Positions 1 through 8,232 of a stretch of DNA of 64,000 bases are shown here, piece after piece. The notes beneath the pieces are model-generated. The model was not told the origin of the DNA. It made no database searches and worked only from the letters and a program-made list of their open reading frames with translations. Each line of letters opens with the position of its first letter. Positions within the stretch are counted from its first letter, which is position 1. This DNA comes from Wocania_A sp965224845 (GTDB lineage Bacteria > Bacteroidota > Bacteroidia > Flavobacteriales > Flavobacteriaceae): positions 8,380 through 72,379 of the forward strand of contig CBDDAJ010000012.1 in assembly GCA_965224845.1 (NCBI GenBank), in the 5' to 3' direction. The position numbers were made by a program, and so were the translations under genes.

Positions 1-1
1 T

Positions 2-370
2 AAAGATTTACCTGTGCAAAAAGGTAAAGGGCGTTTTGGTCCATTTATTAAGTGGAACAATATGTTTATTAATGTAAATAAAAAATACGATTGGGATAAT
101 TTGTCTGATGAAGATATTGTTGAATTGATAGAAACAAAAATTCAAAAAGAAATTGATAAGGTTGTTCATAATTGGGAAGAAGAAGGCATTCGTGTTGAAA
201 AAGCACGTTGGGGAAGGCACAATGTTGTGAAAGGAAAAATAAAAGTAGAATTAGCTAAAACGATAGATGTATCGGATATGACTTTAGATGAAGCAAAAGC
301 ACTTATCGAAGCTAAATCGCCTAAAAAAAAGAAAGCAACCAAGAAAAAAACAACTGCAAAAAAGAAATAA
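2..370 (+). CDS. topA: DNA topoisomerase I, C-terminal fragment
   Basis: The reading frame is open from the window edge and ends in TAA. It encodes about 122 residues that look like the C-terminal end of bacterial type IA topoisomerase. There is a GKGRFGPFIKW motif typical of the topoisomerase C-terminal repeat, then a helical DIVELIETK segment, then a lysine-rich tail (KKKKATKKKTTAKKK) likely to bind DNA. The enzyme relaxes negatively supercoiled DNA; its catalytic part lies outside the window. The next gene starts 3 bases after the stop, so the two are probably cotranscribed. The 5' end is missing because of the window boundary, not damage. Confidence 0.85.
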   Translation, partial: KDLPVQKGKGRFGPFIKWNNMFINVNKKYDWDNLSDEDIVELIETKIQKEIDKVVHNWEEEGIRVEKARWGRHNVVKGKIKVELAKTIDVSDMTLDEAKALIEAKSPKKKKATKKKTTAKKK

Positions 371-373
371 TTC

Positions 374-1540
374 ATGAACTTTAATTTTCTGTCTCCTGTC
401 TCAGATTTGGTGTTGGCACATAACGAATTGCTTGCATCACAGGCTTTAGGACGAAAACTTCGAATTCATTCCATTCAAAATGGTATTCCAGATTTAGAAG
501 ATGTTAATATAGCCATTCTGGGTGTTTTAGAAAACAGGAATGATATTAATTATATAGGAGAAGAATTTCAACTTAATGAAATTAGAAAATCATTGTATGC
601 CCTTTATCCGGGTAGCTGGAATACAACTATTGCAGACTTAGGTAATATTAACAGGGGTGAAAGTGTTGAAGACACATATTTTGCCTTAAAAGAAGCTATT
701 ACCATTTTAATTAAAAAGAATATCATTCCTATAATATTAGGTGGCTCGCAAGATTTAACTTATGCCAATTATAGAGCTTATGATGCTTTAATACCAATGG
801 TTAATATTGTAAATGTTGATAGCAAATTTGATTTAGGCGATTCAGCTAAACCAATAAAGAATAATAGTTTTGTAGGAAAGATCATCTTAGACGAACCATA
901 TAACCTGTTTAATTATGCTACTATAGGTTATCAAACCTATTTTAATTCGCAAGAAGAAATAGATTTAATGGATAAACTTTATTTTGAATCTTACAGGTTG
1001 GGTCAGGTTTCCAATGATATAACTATTGTAGAGCCTGTATTACGCGATGCTAATATTGTAAGTATAGATTTAAACTCAGTAAGAGCCTCAGAGCTTAGTT
1101 TAAATCAAAAGTACTCGCCTAACGGACTAGACGGAAAAGAAATTTGTGCTATTGCGCGTTATGCAGGGATAAGTAATAAAGTGTCATCATTTGGTATATA
1201 CGAATATAAACCATCAAAAGATGATGAAATCACATCGATGTTAATCTCTCAAATGATTTGGTATTTTATTGAAGGCGTTAATTATAGAGTAAAAGATGAT
1301 GATTTTTCAGATGAAAAAAGCTATCAAAAATTCATTACTTTAGTAGATGATCAAGAATTGGTGTTCTACAAGAGTGTAAAAACAGGAAGATGGTGGATCG
1401 AGATTCCTTTTTTGTCTGAAGTTAATAATAAATTAAAGAGACATACGTTATTACCTTGCATGCACCAGGATTATTTAGATGCCTGCAAAAATAAGATACC
1501 AGATCGTTGGTATAAAGCGTTTCAAAAGAATTGCATATAA
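374..1540 (+). CDS. Formimidoylglutamase-like arginase/agmatinase family protein
   Basis: A 388-residue protein of the ureohydrolase (arginase/agmatinase/formimidoylglutamase) fold. Visible family features are ILGGSQDLTYANYRAY (residues about 130-145, equivalent to the GGxHD metal site but with Q in place of H), VNVDSKFDLG (second metal-binding strand) and VSIDLNSVRAS (the SxDxD-like strand). Several metal ligands are therefore replaced, so activity is uncertain. Flavobacterial genomes often carry this variant directly upstream of gldK. It starts 3 bases after topA, with no room for its own promoter. Fold is well supported by motifs; substrate is not. Confidence 0.7.
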   Translation: MNFNFLSPVSDLVLAHNELLASQALGRKLRIHSIQNGIPDLEDVNIAILGVLENRNDINYIGEEFQLNEIRKSLYALYPGSWNTTIADLGNINRGESVEDTYFALKEAITILIKKNIIPIILGGSQDLTYANYRAYDALIPMVNIVNVDSKFDLGDSAKPIKNNSFVGKIILDEPYNLFNYATIGYQTYFNSQEEIDLMDKLYFESYRLGQVSNDITIVEPVLRDANIVSIDLNSVRASELSLNQKYSPNGLDGKEICAIARYAGISNKVSSFGIYEYKPSKDDEITSMLISQMIWYFIEGVNYRVKDDDFSDEKSYQKFITLVDDQELVFYKSVKTGRWWIEIPFLSEVNNKLKRHTLLPCMHQDYLDACKNKIPDRWYKAFQKNCI

Positions 1541-1698
1541 TAGACAAAGTATGGTCAAACAGTTAATTTTATCGGTAAAATGTAATTTTTTCACGATGAA
1601 ATGTAATTTTTTTATTAAAAAAGTTGTTTTTTAAAAAATATATAAATATGTTTACGCTCTCGAAAAGTGAAGCTTAAATAATTAACCTCGAGTTTTCT
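1541..1698 (+). promoter_or_regulatory. AT-rich upstream region of gldK with a 14-bp direct repeat
   Basis: The 158-bp gap before gldK is very AT-rich and has no ORF. It holds two copies of AAATGTAATTTTTT at 1578-1591 and 1599-1612, 21 bp apart (two helical turns). A TATG-TTTAC element near 1648 resembles only weakly the Bacteroidetes -7 box. This is the natural site for the promoter of the gld genes; the exact start is not determinable by eye. Confidence 0.35.
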
Positions 1699-3063
1699 AT
1701 GGATATGAAGAAGTTTATTTTATTAACCGCAGTATTAACATTATTTGCCAGTTGTGGCTCTAAAGATAGAGGCGAACTTGTAGGTGTTAAAGGTAAAAAA
1801 TGGCACCCCGAAAAGCCTTATGGGATGGAATTGATTCCAGGAGGTGCATTTATTATGGGTAAAGCCGATGACGATCTTGCCGGAGTACATGATGCTCCTG
1901 CTAAAACAGTTACTGTTAGAGCATTGTATATGGATGCAACAGAGATAACCAATAGTGAGTACAGACAATTTGTTAATTGGGTAAGAGATTCTATAGTTAG
2001 AATGAAACTTGCAGTTTTAGCAGATGAGGTTGGTAAGGTTCCGGAAGATGGAGGTATTGGCGAGTTTGCTTTTAAAGATGCAGATACAGCTAACATGTCT
2101 GTTTACGAAAAATACATGTTTGAAAACTATACAGGTTTAGGGCCAACGGGTTACGAAGGCAGAAAAATAAACCACGATGTAGATTTAATTTTTGATACCG
2201 ATGAGTACCCAGATGAGTATTATACAGAGGTTATGGACACAATGTATTTACCATTGGAAGAATCGTATAACGGGCAACGTACTTGGGATGTAAAGAAATT
2301 TAAATTTCAATACAGTCACATGGATATCCAAGAAGCGGCCAGAAATAGAGGTATAAAGCGTAAAGACGTTATTATAAAAGAAGAGATAGAAGTGTATCCG
2401 GATACAACAGTTTGGATTAGAGATTTCGCTTATTCTTATAACGAACCTATGCACAACGATTATTTTTGGCATGATGCCTATAGTGAATATCCTGTTGTTG
2501 GTTTAACATGGAAGCAAGCTAAAGCATTTTGTGAGTGGAGAACAATCAATAAAAATGCATACCAAAAATCTAAAAAAGCAGCATTTGTAAACCGATTCAG
2601 ATTACCATCTGAAGCAGAATGGGAGTATGCCGCCAGAGGAGGGCTTCAAGCAGCAACCTACCCTTGGGGCGGACCTTATACAAAAAGTGACAGAGGTTGT
2701 TTTATGGCAAACTTTAAGCCAGTTCGTGGCGATTATGCTGCAGACCAGGCATTATATACAGTAGAAGCAAAATCGTATGAGCCAAATGATTATAACTTAT
2801 ATAATATGGCAGGTAATGTTTCAGAATGGGTAAATGCATCCTACGACCCTAATTCTTACGAATATTCATCAACCATTAATCCAAACGTAAATGATGATGA
2901 TAATCAACGTAAAGTGGTAAGAGGCGGATCCTGGAAAGATGTTGCTTACTATTTACAGGTAAGTTCAAGAGATTACGAATATGCAGATTCTGCAAGAAGT
3001 TATATAGGTTTCAGAACAGTACAAGATTACATGGGGACAAAAGTAACAGGTAAGAAACCTTAA
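1699..3063 (+). CDS. gldK: Gliding motility / type IX secretion lipoprotein GldK
   Basis: A 454-residue lipoprotein with signal peptide and lipobox (LFASC, Cys about residue 19), then a formylglycine-generating-enzyme-like (FGE-sulfatase) domain: IPGGAFIMG near residue 48, RLPSEAEWEYAARGG near 300, NMAGNVSEWV near 370, VRGGSWKD and a final GFRTVQ. GldK forms, with GldN, the periplasmic ring of the type IX secretion system attached to the outer membrane. It leads the order gldK-gldL-gldM-gldN, the standard Flavobacteriia arrangement. Translation could also start at the Met three codons in (1705). No frame damage. Assignment is firm from sequence and synteny. Confidence 0.95.
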   Translation: MDMKKFILLTAVLTLFASCGSKDRGELVGVKGKKWHPEKPYGMELIPGGAFIMGKADDDLAGVHDAPAKTVTVRALYMDATEITNSEYRQFVNWVRDSIVRMKLAVLADEVGKVPEDGGIGEFAFKDADTANMSVYEKYMFENYTGLGPTGYEGRKINHDVDLIFDTDEYPDEYYTEVMDTMYLPLEESYNGQRTWDVKKFKFQYSHMDIQEAARNRGIKRKDVIIKEEIEVYPDTTVWIRDFAYSYNEPMHNDYFWHDAYSEYPVVGLTWKQAKAFCEWRTINKNAYQKSKKAAFVNRFRLPSEAEWEYAARGGLQAATYPWGGPYTKSDRGCFMANFKPVRGDYAADQALYTVEAKSYEPNDYNLYNMAGNVSEWVNASYDPNSYEYSSTINPNVNDDDNQRKVVRGGSWKDVAYYLQVSSRDYEYADSARSYIGFRTVQDYMGTKVTGKKP

Positions 3064-3149
3064 TAATAAATTTAATCAAATCAATAATAATAAATACTAT
3101 TAATTAACCTACTTAAGTATCACTACTTAAAATTAAAAACCGAAAAATT

Positions 3150-3785
3150 ATGGCACAGTCAAGAGCAAGTAAAAGATTTATGAATATGGCTTACGGATTA
3201 GGAGCATCAATTGTAATCGTTGGAGCACTATTCAAAATTATTCATTTTGAAATAGGACCTTTAACAGGTAACGTGATGTTAACCTTAGGTTTAGTTACCG
3301 AAGCAATCATTTTTGCTATTTCAGCATTCGAACCGGTAGACGACGATTTAGATTGGTCGTTAGTATACCCTGAATTAGCTGGAGGACAATCTGATAAAAA
3401 AGAAAAAGAAAACCCACAAGGCTTACTATCTAAAAAACTAGATGAGTTATTAAAAGACGCTAAAATTGATGGTGAATTAATGGCAAGTTTAGGCGATAGT
3501 ATTAAAAACTTTGAAGGTGCTGCTAAAAATATGTCTTCTACTGTAGATTCTGTTGAAGCTACTAAAAAGTATGGTGAAGAGTTAACATTAGCTGCTGCTC
3601 AAATGGAGTCTTTAAACAGCTTATATAAAGTACAGTTAGAGAGCATTAATAAGCAAGCTGCTATTAACGAGGAGTCTGTAGAAAATGCAGCTAAATTAAA
3701 AGAGCAAATGCAATCTTTAGCGTCTAACTTATCTTCATTAAATGGCGTATACGGTGGTATGTTAACTGCAATGAATAAGAACTAA
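3150..3785 (+). CDS. gldL: Gliding motility / T9SS inner-membrane motor protein GldL
   Basis: A 211-residue protein with two N-terminal transmembrane helices (about residues 12-32 and 38-60). A glutamate follows the first helix (FKIIHFE), the conserved acidic residue expected in the proton path. A long cytoplasmic, coiled-coil-prone C-terminal half follows. GldL with GldM forms the proton-powered rotary motor of the type IX secretion system and gliding machinery. It lies 86 bases after gldK and 46 bases before gldM. Length and two-helix layout match the family. Confidence 0.95.
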   Translation: MAQSRASKRFMNMAYGLGASIVIVGALFKIIHFEIGPLTGNVMLTLGLVTEAIIFAISAFEPVDDDLDWSLVYPELAGGQSDKKEKENPQGLLSKKLDELLKDAKIDGELMASLGDSIKNFEGAAKNMSSTVDSVEATKKYGEELTLAAAQMESLNSLYKVQLESINKQAAINEESVENAAKLKEQMQSLASNLSSLNGVYGGMLTAMNKN

Positions 3786-3831
3786 TTAGGGGTTAATCCC
3801 AAATATTAATTAACCAAAAACCTAATTAGAC

Positions 3832-5397
3832 ATGGCAGGAGGAAATTTATCACCAAGACAGAAAATGATTAATCTGATGTATTTAATATTTATAGCAATG
3901 CTAGCTTTAAATATGTCGAAAGAAGTGCTTTCAGCCTTCGGATTAATGAACGAAAAGCTTACTGAGTCTAATGAAGCAACATCACTACGTAATAAAAGTT
4001 TTGTTGAAAATTTAGAATTAAAAGCTTCAGAAGAACCAGCTAAATATGCACCATTAAAGTCTAAAGCAGACCAAATTGATGCCTTGGCAAAAAAGTTTGA
4101 TACGTATTTAGAAGATTTAAAAGGCAAAATGACTGCTAAACTTGATGATCCAACAGATTATGAGATTATGGATAAGGGTGATTATTTGGATGAAAACTTT
4201 TTTAAAGGCGATAAGCTTAAGCCAGAAGGGCAAGAGTTTTTAAATCAAATAGCATCGTTTAGAGATGGCGTTATATCATTATTATCTAATGAGCCAGGTA
4301 TGGAGAGTGTTGTTAAAGACGTACAAAAGAAATTTAGTACTGAAGATGTTCGTAATCGAGATAATGTAAAGCAAAGTTGGTTAGATTACCACTATAAAGG
4401 ATTTCCTTTGGTAGCTTCTTTAACTAAAATGACGCAACTTCAGGCCGATGTAAAAACAACTGAGTCAGAAGTATTATCCAAAATGTTGGCAGGAACCCAA
4501 GCAGGGCAGTTATCTATGAAGAATTATGCAACATTAATGGAAACCTCAAAATCAGCATATTTTAACGGTGAGCAATTTGACGGACAAATTGTTTTAGGAC
4601 GTACAGATGCTTCTACTAAACCTAGTGAGGTTATATTAACACTGGACGGTAGAAAATTGACTGAAGGGAAAGACTTCACAATAGAAGGAGGAAAAGTAAA
4701 GCTAAAAGTTGGTACTGGCGGTGTTGGAGAACACAAGATAGAAGGAAAGTTAATTTTTGCTCAAGATGGAGAAAAAATTGAAGTACCGGTACAATCTTCA
4801 TTTGCAACTGTTGCTAAACCAAATGCTGCAACTATTTCTGCAGATAAAATGAATGTTGTTTACCGTGGTGTTAAAAACCCAATGACTATTTCGTTTGCTG
4901 GTATTCCAGATAATAAAGTAAATGCTAGTGCACAAGGTTTATCAAGAAAATCTGGTAGTAGCTATGTTATGGATGCTACAAGAATTAAAGGTAGAGAAGT
5001 TACAATAAACGTAACAGGAACTTTACCAGATGGTGGTAGAGTTAGCGATAATGCGAAATTCAGAATTAAAGATTTACCAAAACCAACAGGAACAGTAAGA
5101 GGTGAAGACGGTGCATTAAAAATGCAACGCAACAGCCTTCAAATTTCGACTATTGGTGCTAAGTTTGATGATTTCGATTTCGAATTACCACTACGTGTTA
5201 CAGGATTTAAATTTAAAGTTCCTGGACAGCCTACAATAAATGTTAGTGGAAACAAGTTAGATAGTAGAGCAAAAGGTGCTTTACGTAAAGCTAAACGTGG
5301 TTCCGGAGTTCAAATATTTGATATTGAAGCTAAGGCCAGTGGCGTTAGTGTGATACTTAAAAAAGTATCTCCGGTATTTGTTGAACTTACAAACTAG
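3832..5397 (+). CDS. gldM: Gliding motility / T9SS motor protein GldM
   Basis: A 521-residue protein with one N-terminal transmembrane helix (LMYLIFIAMLALNMS, about residues 15-30) and a large periplasmic region of a helical segment followed by beta-rich domains, as in GldM/PorM. It spans the periplasm as the shaft of the GldL-GldM motor and contacts the GldK/GldN ring. The start MAGGNLSPRQKMINLMY matches the conserved GldM N-terminus. The frame is intact. A strong RNA hairpin follows before gldN. Confidence 0.95.
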   Translation: MAGGNLSPRQKMINLMYLIFIAMLALNMSKEVLSAFGLMNEKLTESNEATSLRNKSFVENLELKASEEPAKYAPLKSKADQIDALAKKFDTYLEDLKGKMTAKLDDPTDYEIMDKGDYLDENFFKGDKLKPEGQEFLNQIASFRDGVISLLSNEPGMESVVKDVQKKFSTEDVRNRDNVKQSWLDYHYKGFPLVASLTKMTQLQADVKTTESEVLSKMLAGTQAGQLSMKNYATLMETSKSAYFNGEQFDGQIVLGRTDASTKPSEVILTLDGRKLTEGKDFTIEGGKVKLKVGTGGVGEHKIEGKLIFAQDGEKIEVPVQSSFATVAKPNAATISADKMNVVYRGVKNPMTISFAGIPDNKVNASAQGLSRKSGSSYVMDATRIKGREVTINVTGTLPDGGRVSDNAKFRIKDLPKPTGTVRGEDGALKMQRNSLQISTIGAKFDDFDFELPLRVTGFKFKVPGQPTINVSGNKLDSRAKGALRKAKRGSGVQIFDIEAKASGVSVILKKVSPVFVELTN

Positions 5398-5440
5398 AAA
5401 TTGGGTTAAATCCTAATAATTAAAAAGTAAAAGAAAATGA

Positions 5441-5494
5441 AACACTCATATGAAAATTGGGCTTAATATATAGCCAAAATAGAATATGAGTGTT
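5441..5494 (+). other. Hairpin between gldM and gldN
   Basis: Perfect 11-bp inverted repeat AACACTCATAT (5441-5451) and ATATGAGTGTT (5484-5494), with an imperfect inner stem TTGGGCT / TAGCCAA. It is not followed by a T-run, so it is not a classical terminator. It may set relative expression of gldN or stabilise mRNA ends. Confidence 0.5.
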
Positions 5495-5531
5495 ACATGA
5501 GACCATTGAAGAATAAAATAAAAACAAACTC

Positions 5532-6423
5532 ATGAATTTAAAAAGTTTTTTATTAACCGCAGCAACTGTTTTTACAGTGTCTGGTGTATTTGCACAAGCA
5601 AACATATTAAACGCTAAAAGCCCTGATGAAATAGGCGTAAGAACTGAAGCTCAAAAAGCAGTTGATAACGATAAACCATTAGAATATGGTTATGTAGACG
5701 ATAGAGATGTGCTTTTTTCTAAAATGGTATGGGAAAAGATTGTTCTTGATGAACGTTCTAATTTTCCCGCTGTACTATCCTATTGATACCAATAATATAG
5801 GAAGTAACAGACGTTCGTTATACGATGTACTCATGAAGAGTGTGAAAGATGGTAAAATAAAAAACATATATGATGATTCTTATTTTACAACAAAAAGAAC
5901 TTTAAAAGATATTGAAGCCGCTTTAACAATGATTGATACTACAGAGTTAGGAATCGAACAATTAAATGCTGGTGAAGAGTTATCTCCTGAGTATATTAAC
6001 AGACGTGATATTACTGCGGCAGATATTAAAGAATATCATATCAAAGGACTTTGGTATTTCGATAAGCGTCAAGCAGAAATGAAATACAGGTTATTAGGCA
6101 TTGCACCAGTTGCACCCGATGTTAACTTTATTGATACAGACGAGCCAGATTTAGTCCCTCTGTTTTGGGTATTCTTCCCGGATGCCAGAGCGGTATTGCA
6201 TGAAGCAAAATCGTTTAATAACGAGAATAGCTCCATTCCTTTTTCTTTCGATCATATATTGAATTCCAGACGTTTTCATGGCTATATTTTTAGAGAAGAA
6301 AATGTACAGGGCGATAGAAAGATTAGTGAATATGTATCTCAAAATGCATTAATGCAACTATTAGAATCTGAACGAATTAAAGATAAAATTCGAAACTTCG
6401 AACTAGATATGTGGACGTATTAA
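5532..6423 (+). pseudogene. gldN: gldN, interrupted by a single +1 frameshift
   Basis: Gliding motility / T9SS ring protein GldN (partner of GldK). A signal peptide (MNLKSFLLTAATVFTVSGVFAQ) leads frame 1, which stops at 5786. The rest continues in the next frame to 6423. The junction falls in the run TTTTCCC at 5762-5768: removing one base gives ...DERSNFPLYYPIDTNN..., the smooth family sequence. Total length 892 nt = 297 codons + 1, consistent with one inserted base in an otherwise complete gene. Since gldN is needed for gliding and T9SS secretion, and a T9SS cargo gene is present at 60.9 kb, a sequencing error is more likely than real loss. Confidence 0.9.
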
Positions 6424-6445
6424 GTTACACATCATAGTAATACTA

Positions 6446-6478
6446 AAAAACACCCATTTTTAAGTGGGTGTTTTTTTT
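6446..6478 (+). terminator. Rho-independent terminator after gldN
   Basis: Stem ACACCCA / TGGGTGT with a short loop, preceded by A's and followed by eight T's at 6471-6478. It marks the end of the gld transcription unit. Confidence 0.85.
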
Positions 6479-6658
6479 GTTTCTTTTGGTCTGGTTTAAC
6501 CTTTTGTTTTTACTCAATACAGGCTAAAGCCAAAACCTGATACTCGTTTTTGTTTGAAATTACTGTAAAAGGAAAAAAAAGGAGTATTGCTGGGATTTCA
6601 AATTAGAAATGCTATATAATTGAAAAGTTTAAACCTCAAAATAGTATCTTCGCAGCGC

Positions 6659-7705
6659 ATGCAAGTAGATTATATAATAGTAGGAATTGGTTTAGCTGGT
6701 ATTAGTTTTTGTGAGCAATTAGAATCGAATAGTAAAACATTTGTAGTTTTCGATAATGCGTCACAACAATCGTCTGTGGTTGCAGGGGGCTTGTATAACC
6801 CTGTGGTGTTAAAGCGTTTTACATCTGTTTGGAAAAGTAAGGAACAATTGCAAATAGCATTACCTGTGTATGCGAATTTGGAAAATAAATTAAACCTAAA
6901 GTTAGATTATAAATTACCTGTATACCGCAAATTTGCATCGCTAGAAGAACAAAACGATTGGTACACAGCTTCCGATAAACCAAAACTTTCAGAATACCTT
7001 TCAACAAACATGATTAAAAACCAAAATGATGCCATTAATGCACCTTTTGGTTTTGGAGAAGTGTTACAAACAGGAAGGATTGATGTTAAGTGTTTAATTA
7101 AATCTTATAAAAAGCAACTGTTAAAAGAGGCATTGTTTTTTGAGGAAGCTTTTAATTATAATACTATAGAAATTTTAGAAACAGGGATTCAATATCAAGA
7201 TATTAGAGCTAAGCATATTGTATTTGCAGAGGGCTTTGGCCTCACTCAGAATCCGTTTTTTAATACCTTGCCATTAGTTCCAACAAAAGGAGAATTATTA
7301 ATAATACATGCTCCAGATTTAAAGATTGATTTTGTGTTGAAGGCGGGTGTGTTCTTAATTCCGTTAGAAGATGATTTATATATAGTTGGTGCTACTTACG
7401 AATGGAGCGACACGACCAATAAAACTACAAATAAAGCGAAAGAAATACTTTTAAATAAACTTAAAAAGCTAATAAGTTGTTCGTTTAAAGTTGTTAAGCA
7501 AGTTGCAGGGGTGCGACCAACAGTTAAGGACAGACGTCCGTTAGTAGGGCAACATACAATCCATAAAAATATGTATGTATTAAACGGATTGGGAACTCGT
7601 GGTGTTATGATAGGGCCTTATGTGGCACAACAGCTTTATAATTTTATAGAGAACAAGATAGCTTTGGAAACAGATGTTGATGTTGCACGTTTTGACATGC
7701 ATTAA
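6659..7705 (+). CDS. FAD-dependent oxidoreductase (DadA/glycine oxidase type)
   Basis: A protein of about 348 residues with an N-terminal dinucleotide-binding motif (DYIIVGIGLAGIS, GxGxxG) and a C-terminal part typical of DAO-family flavoenzymes (GVRPTVKDRRPLVG, then LNGLGTRGVMIGPYVA closing the FAD site). The family oxidises amines or amino acids; the substrate is not predictable here. I start it at ATG 6659 because the GxGxxG strand should lie at the N-terminus and the upstream in-frame ATG (6620) only adds a non-conserved leader. A TATCTTCG element just upstream (about 6646) resembles a -7 box. It converges with the DUF983 gene. Confidence 0.8.
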   Translation: MQVDYIIVGIGLAGISFCEQLESNSKTFVVFDNASQQSSVVAGGLYNPVVLKRFTSVWKSKEQLQIALPVYANLENKLNLKLDYKLPVYRKFASLEEQNDWYTASDKPKLSEYLSTNMIKNQNDAINAPFGFGEVLQTGRIDVKCLIKSYKKQLLKEALFFEEAFNYNTIEILETGIQYQDIRAKHIVFAEGFGLTQNPFFNTLPLVPTKGELLIIHAPDLKIDFVLKAGVFLIPLEDDLYIVGATYEWSDTTNKTTNKAKEILLNKLKKLISCSFKVVKQVAGVRPTVKDRRPLVGQHTIHKNMYVLNGLGTRGVMIGPYVAQQLYNFIENKIALETDVDVARFDMH

Positions 7706-7725
7706 GGGGACAACTTTCGATTACG

Positions 7726-7756
7726 TTCAGGGTTAACTCTAAACCAATACCCTGAA
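7726..7756. terminator. Bidirectional hairpin between convergent genes
   Basis: Perfect 8-bp stem TTCAGGGT (7726-7733) / ACCCTGAA (7749-7756) placed exactly between the stop codons of two convergent genes, followed on the plus strand by AT-rich sequence with a T-run. Confidence 0.6.
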
Positions 7757-7762
7757 AGAAAA

Positions 7763-8146
7763 TTATTTTTTAGCTAAATTCTTATCGTAATGCATAAAAA
7801 AGTTAATCCAGATGTTTCTTGAAAGACGCAATATTACAGGCATAAAAATAACTAATGTTGCAATTATTGAGATAAAAACAGCATTTATCCCAGCGTTAAA
7901 AACAAAAAAGGAAATAACAAAAGCAGCTGTAGCAAAAGCAATACCAACCGGATAACTTACATACATGGAGCCATAGAAAAACGAAGGCTCAATTTTGTAT
8001 TTTGTACCACAATTTGAGCAATTTTCGTTCATACTTAACGCCTCAGAAAGGATATAAGGGTTCTTGTTTTTAAACATGGATTCTTCATGGCATTTTGGAC
8101 AAACGCCTTTAATAATACTGTATAATTTACTTCCTTTTTTAAACAT
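7763..8146 (-). CDS. DUF983 family membrane protein
   Basis: A small protein of about 127 residues. An N-terminal zinc-ribbon-like part has CPKC and CSNC pairs, followed by two hydrophobic segments (VGIAFATAAFVISFFVF and AVFISIIATLVIFMPVIL). This Cys4 plus two-helix layout matches the DUF983 family, whose function is unknown. I choose ATG at 8146 (MFKKGSKLYSIIKG) over the longer frame opening at 8185, since the extra 13 residues overlap the likely promoter region and look non-coding. It is divergent from the ABC-F gene. Confidence 0.75.
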   Translation of the reverse strand: MFKKGSKLYSIIKGVCPKCHEESMFKNKNPYILSEALSMNENCSNCGTKYKIEPSFFYGSMYVSYPVGIAFATAAFVISFFVFNAGINAVFISIIATLVIFMPVILRLSRNIWINFFMHYDKNLAKK

Positions 8147-8232
8147 ATATTTTAATGTACTTTTGCATTCGCAATTACAGAGCAAAAGTAAGTTTTTAAT
8201 AATAAAAGTTCTGTTATATAAGTTACATTTCT

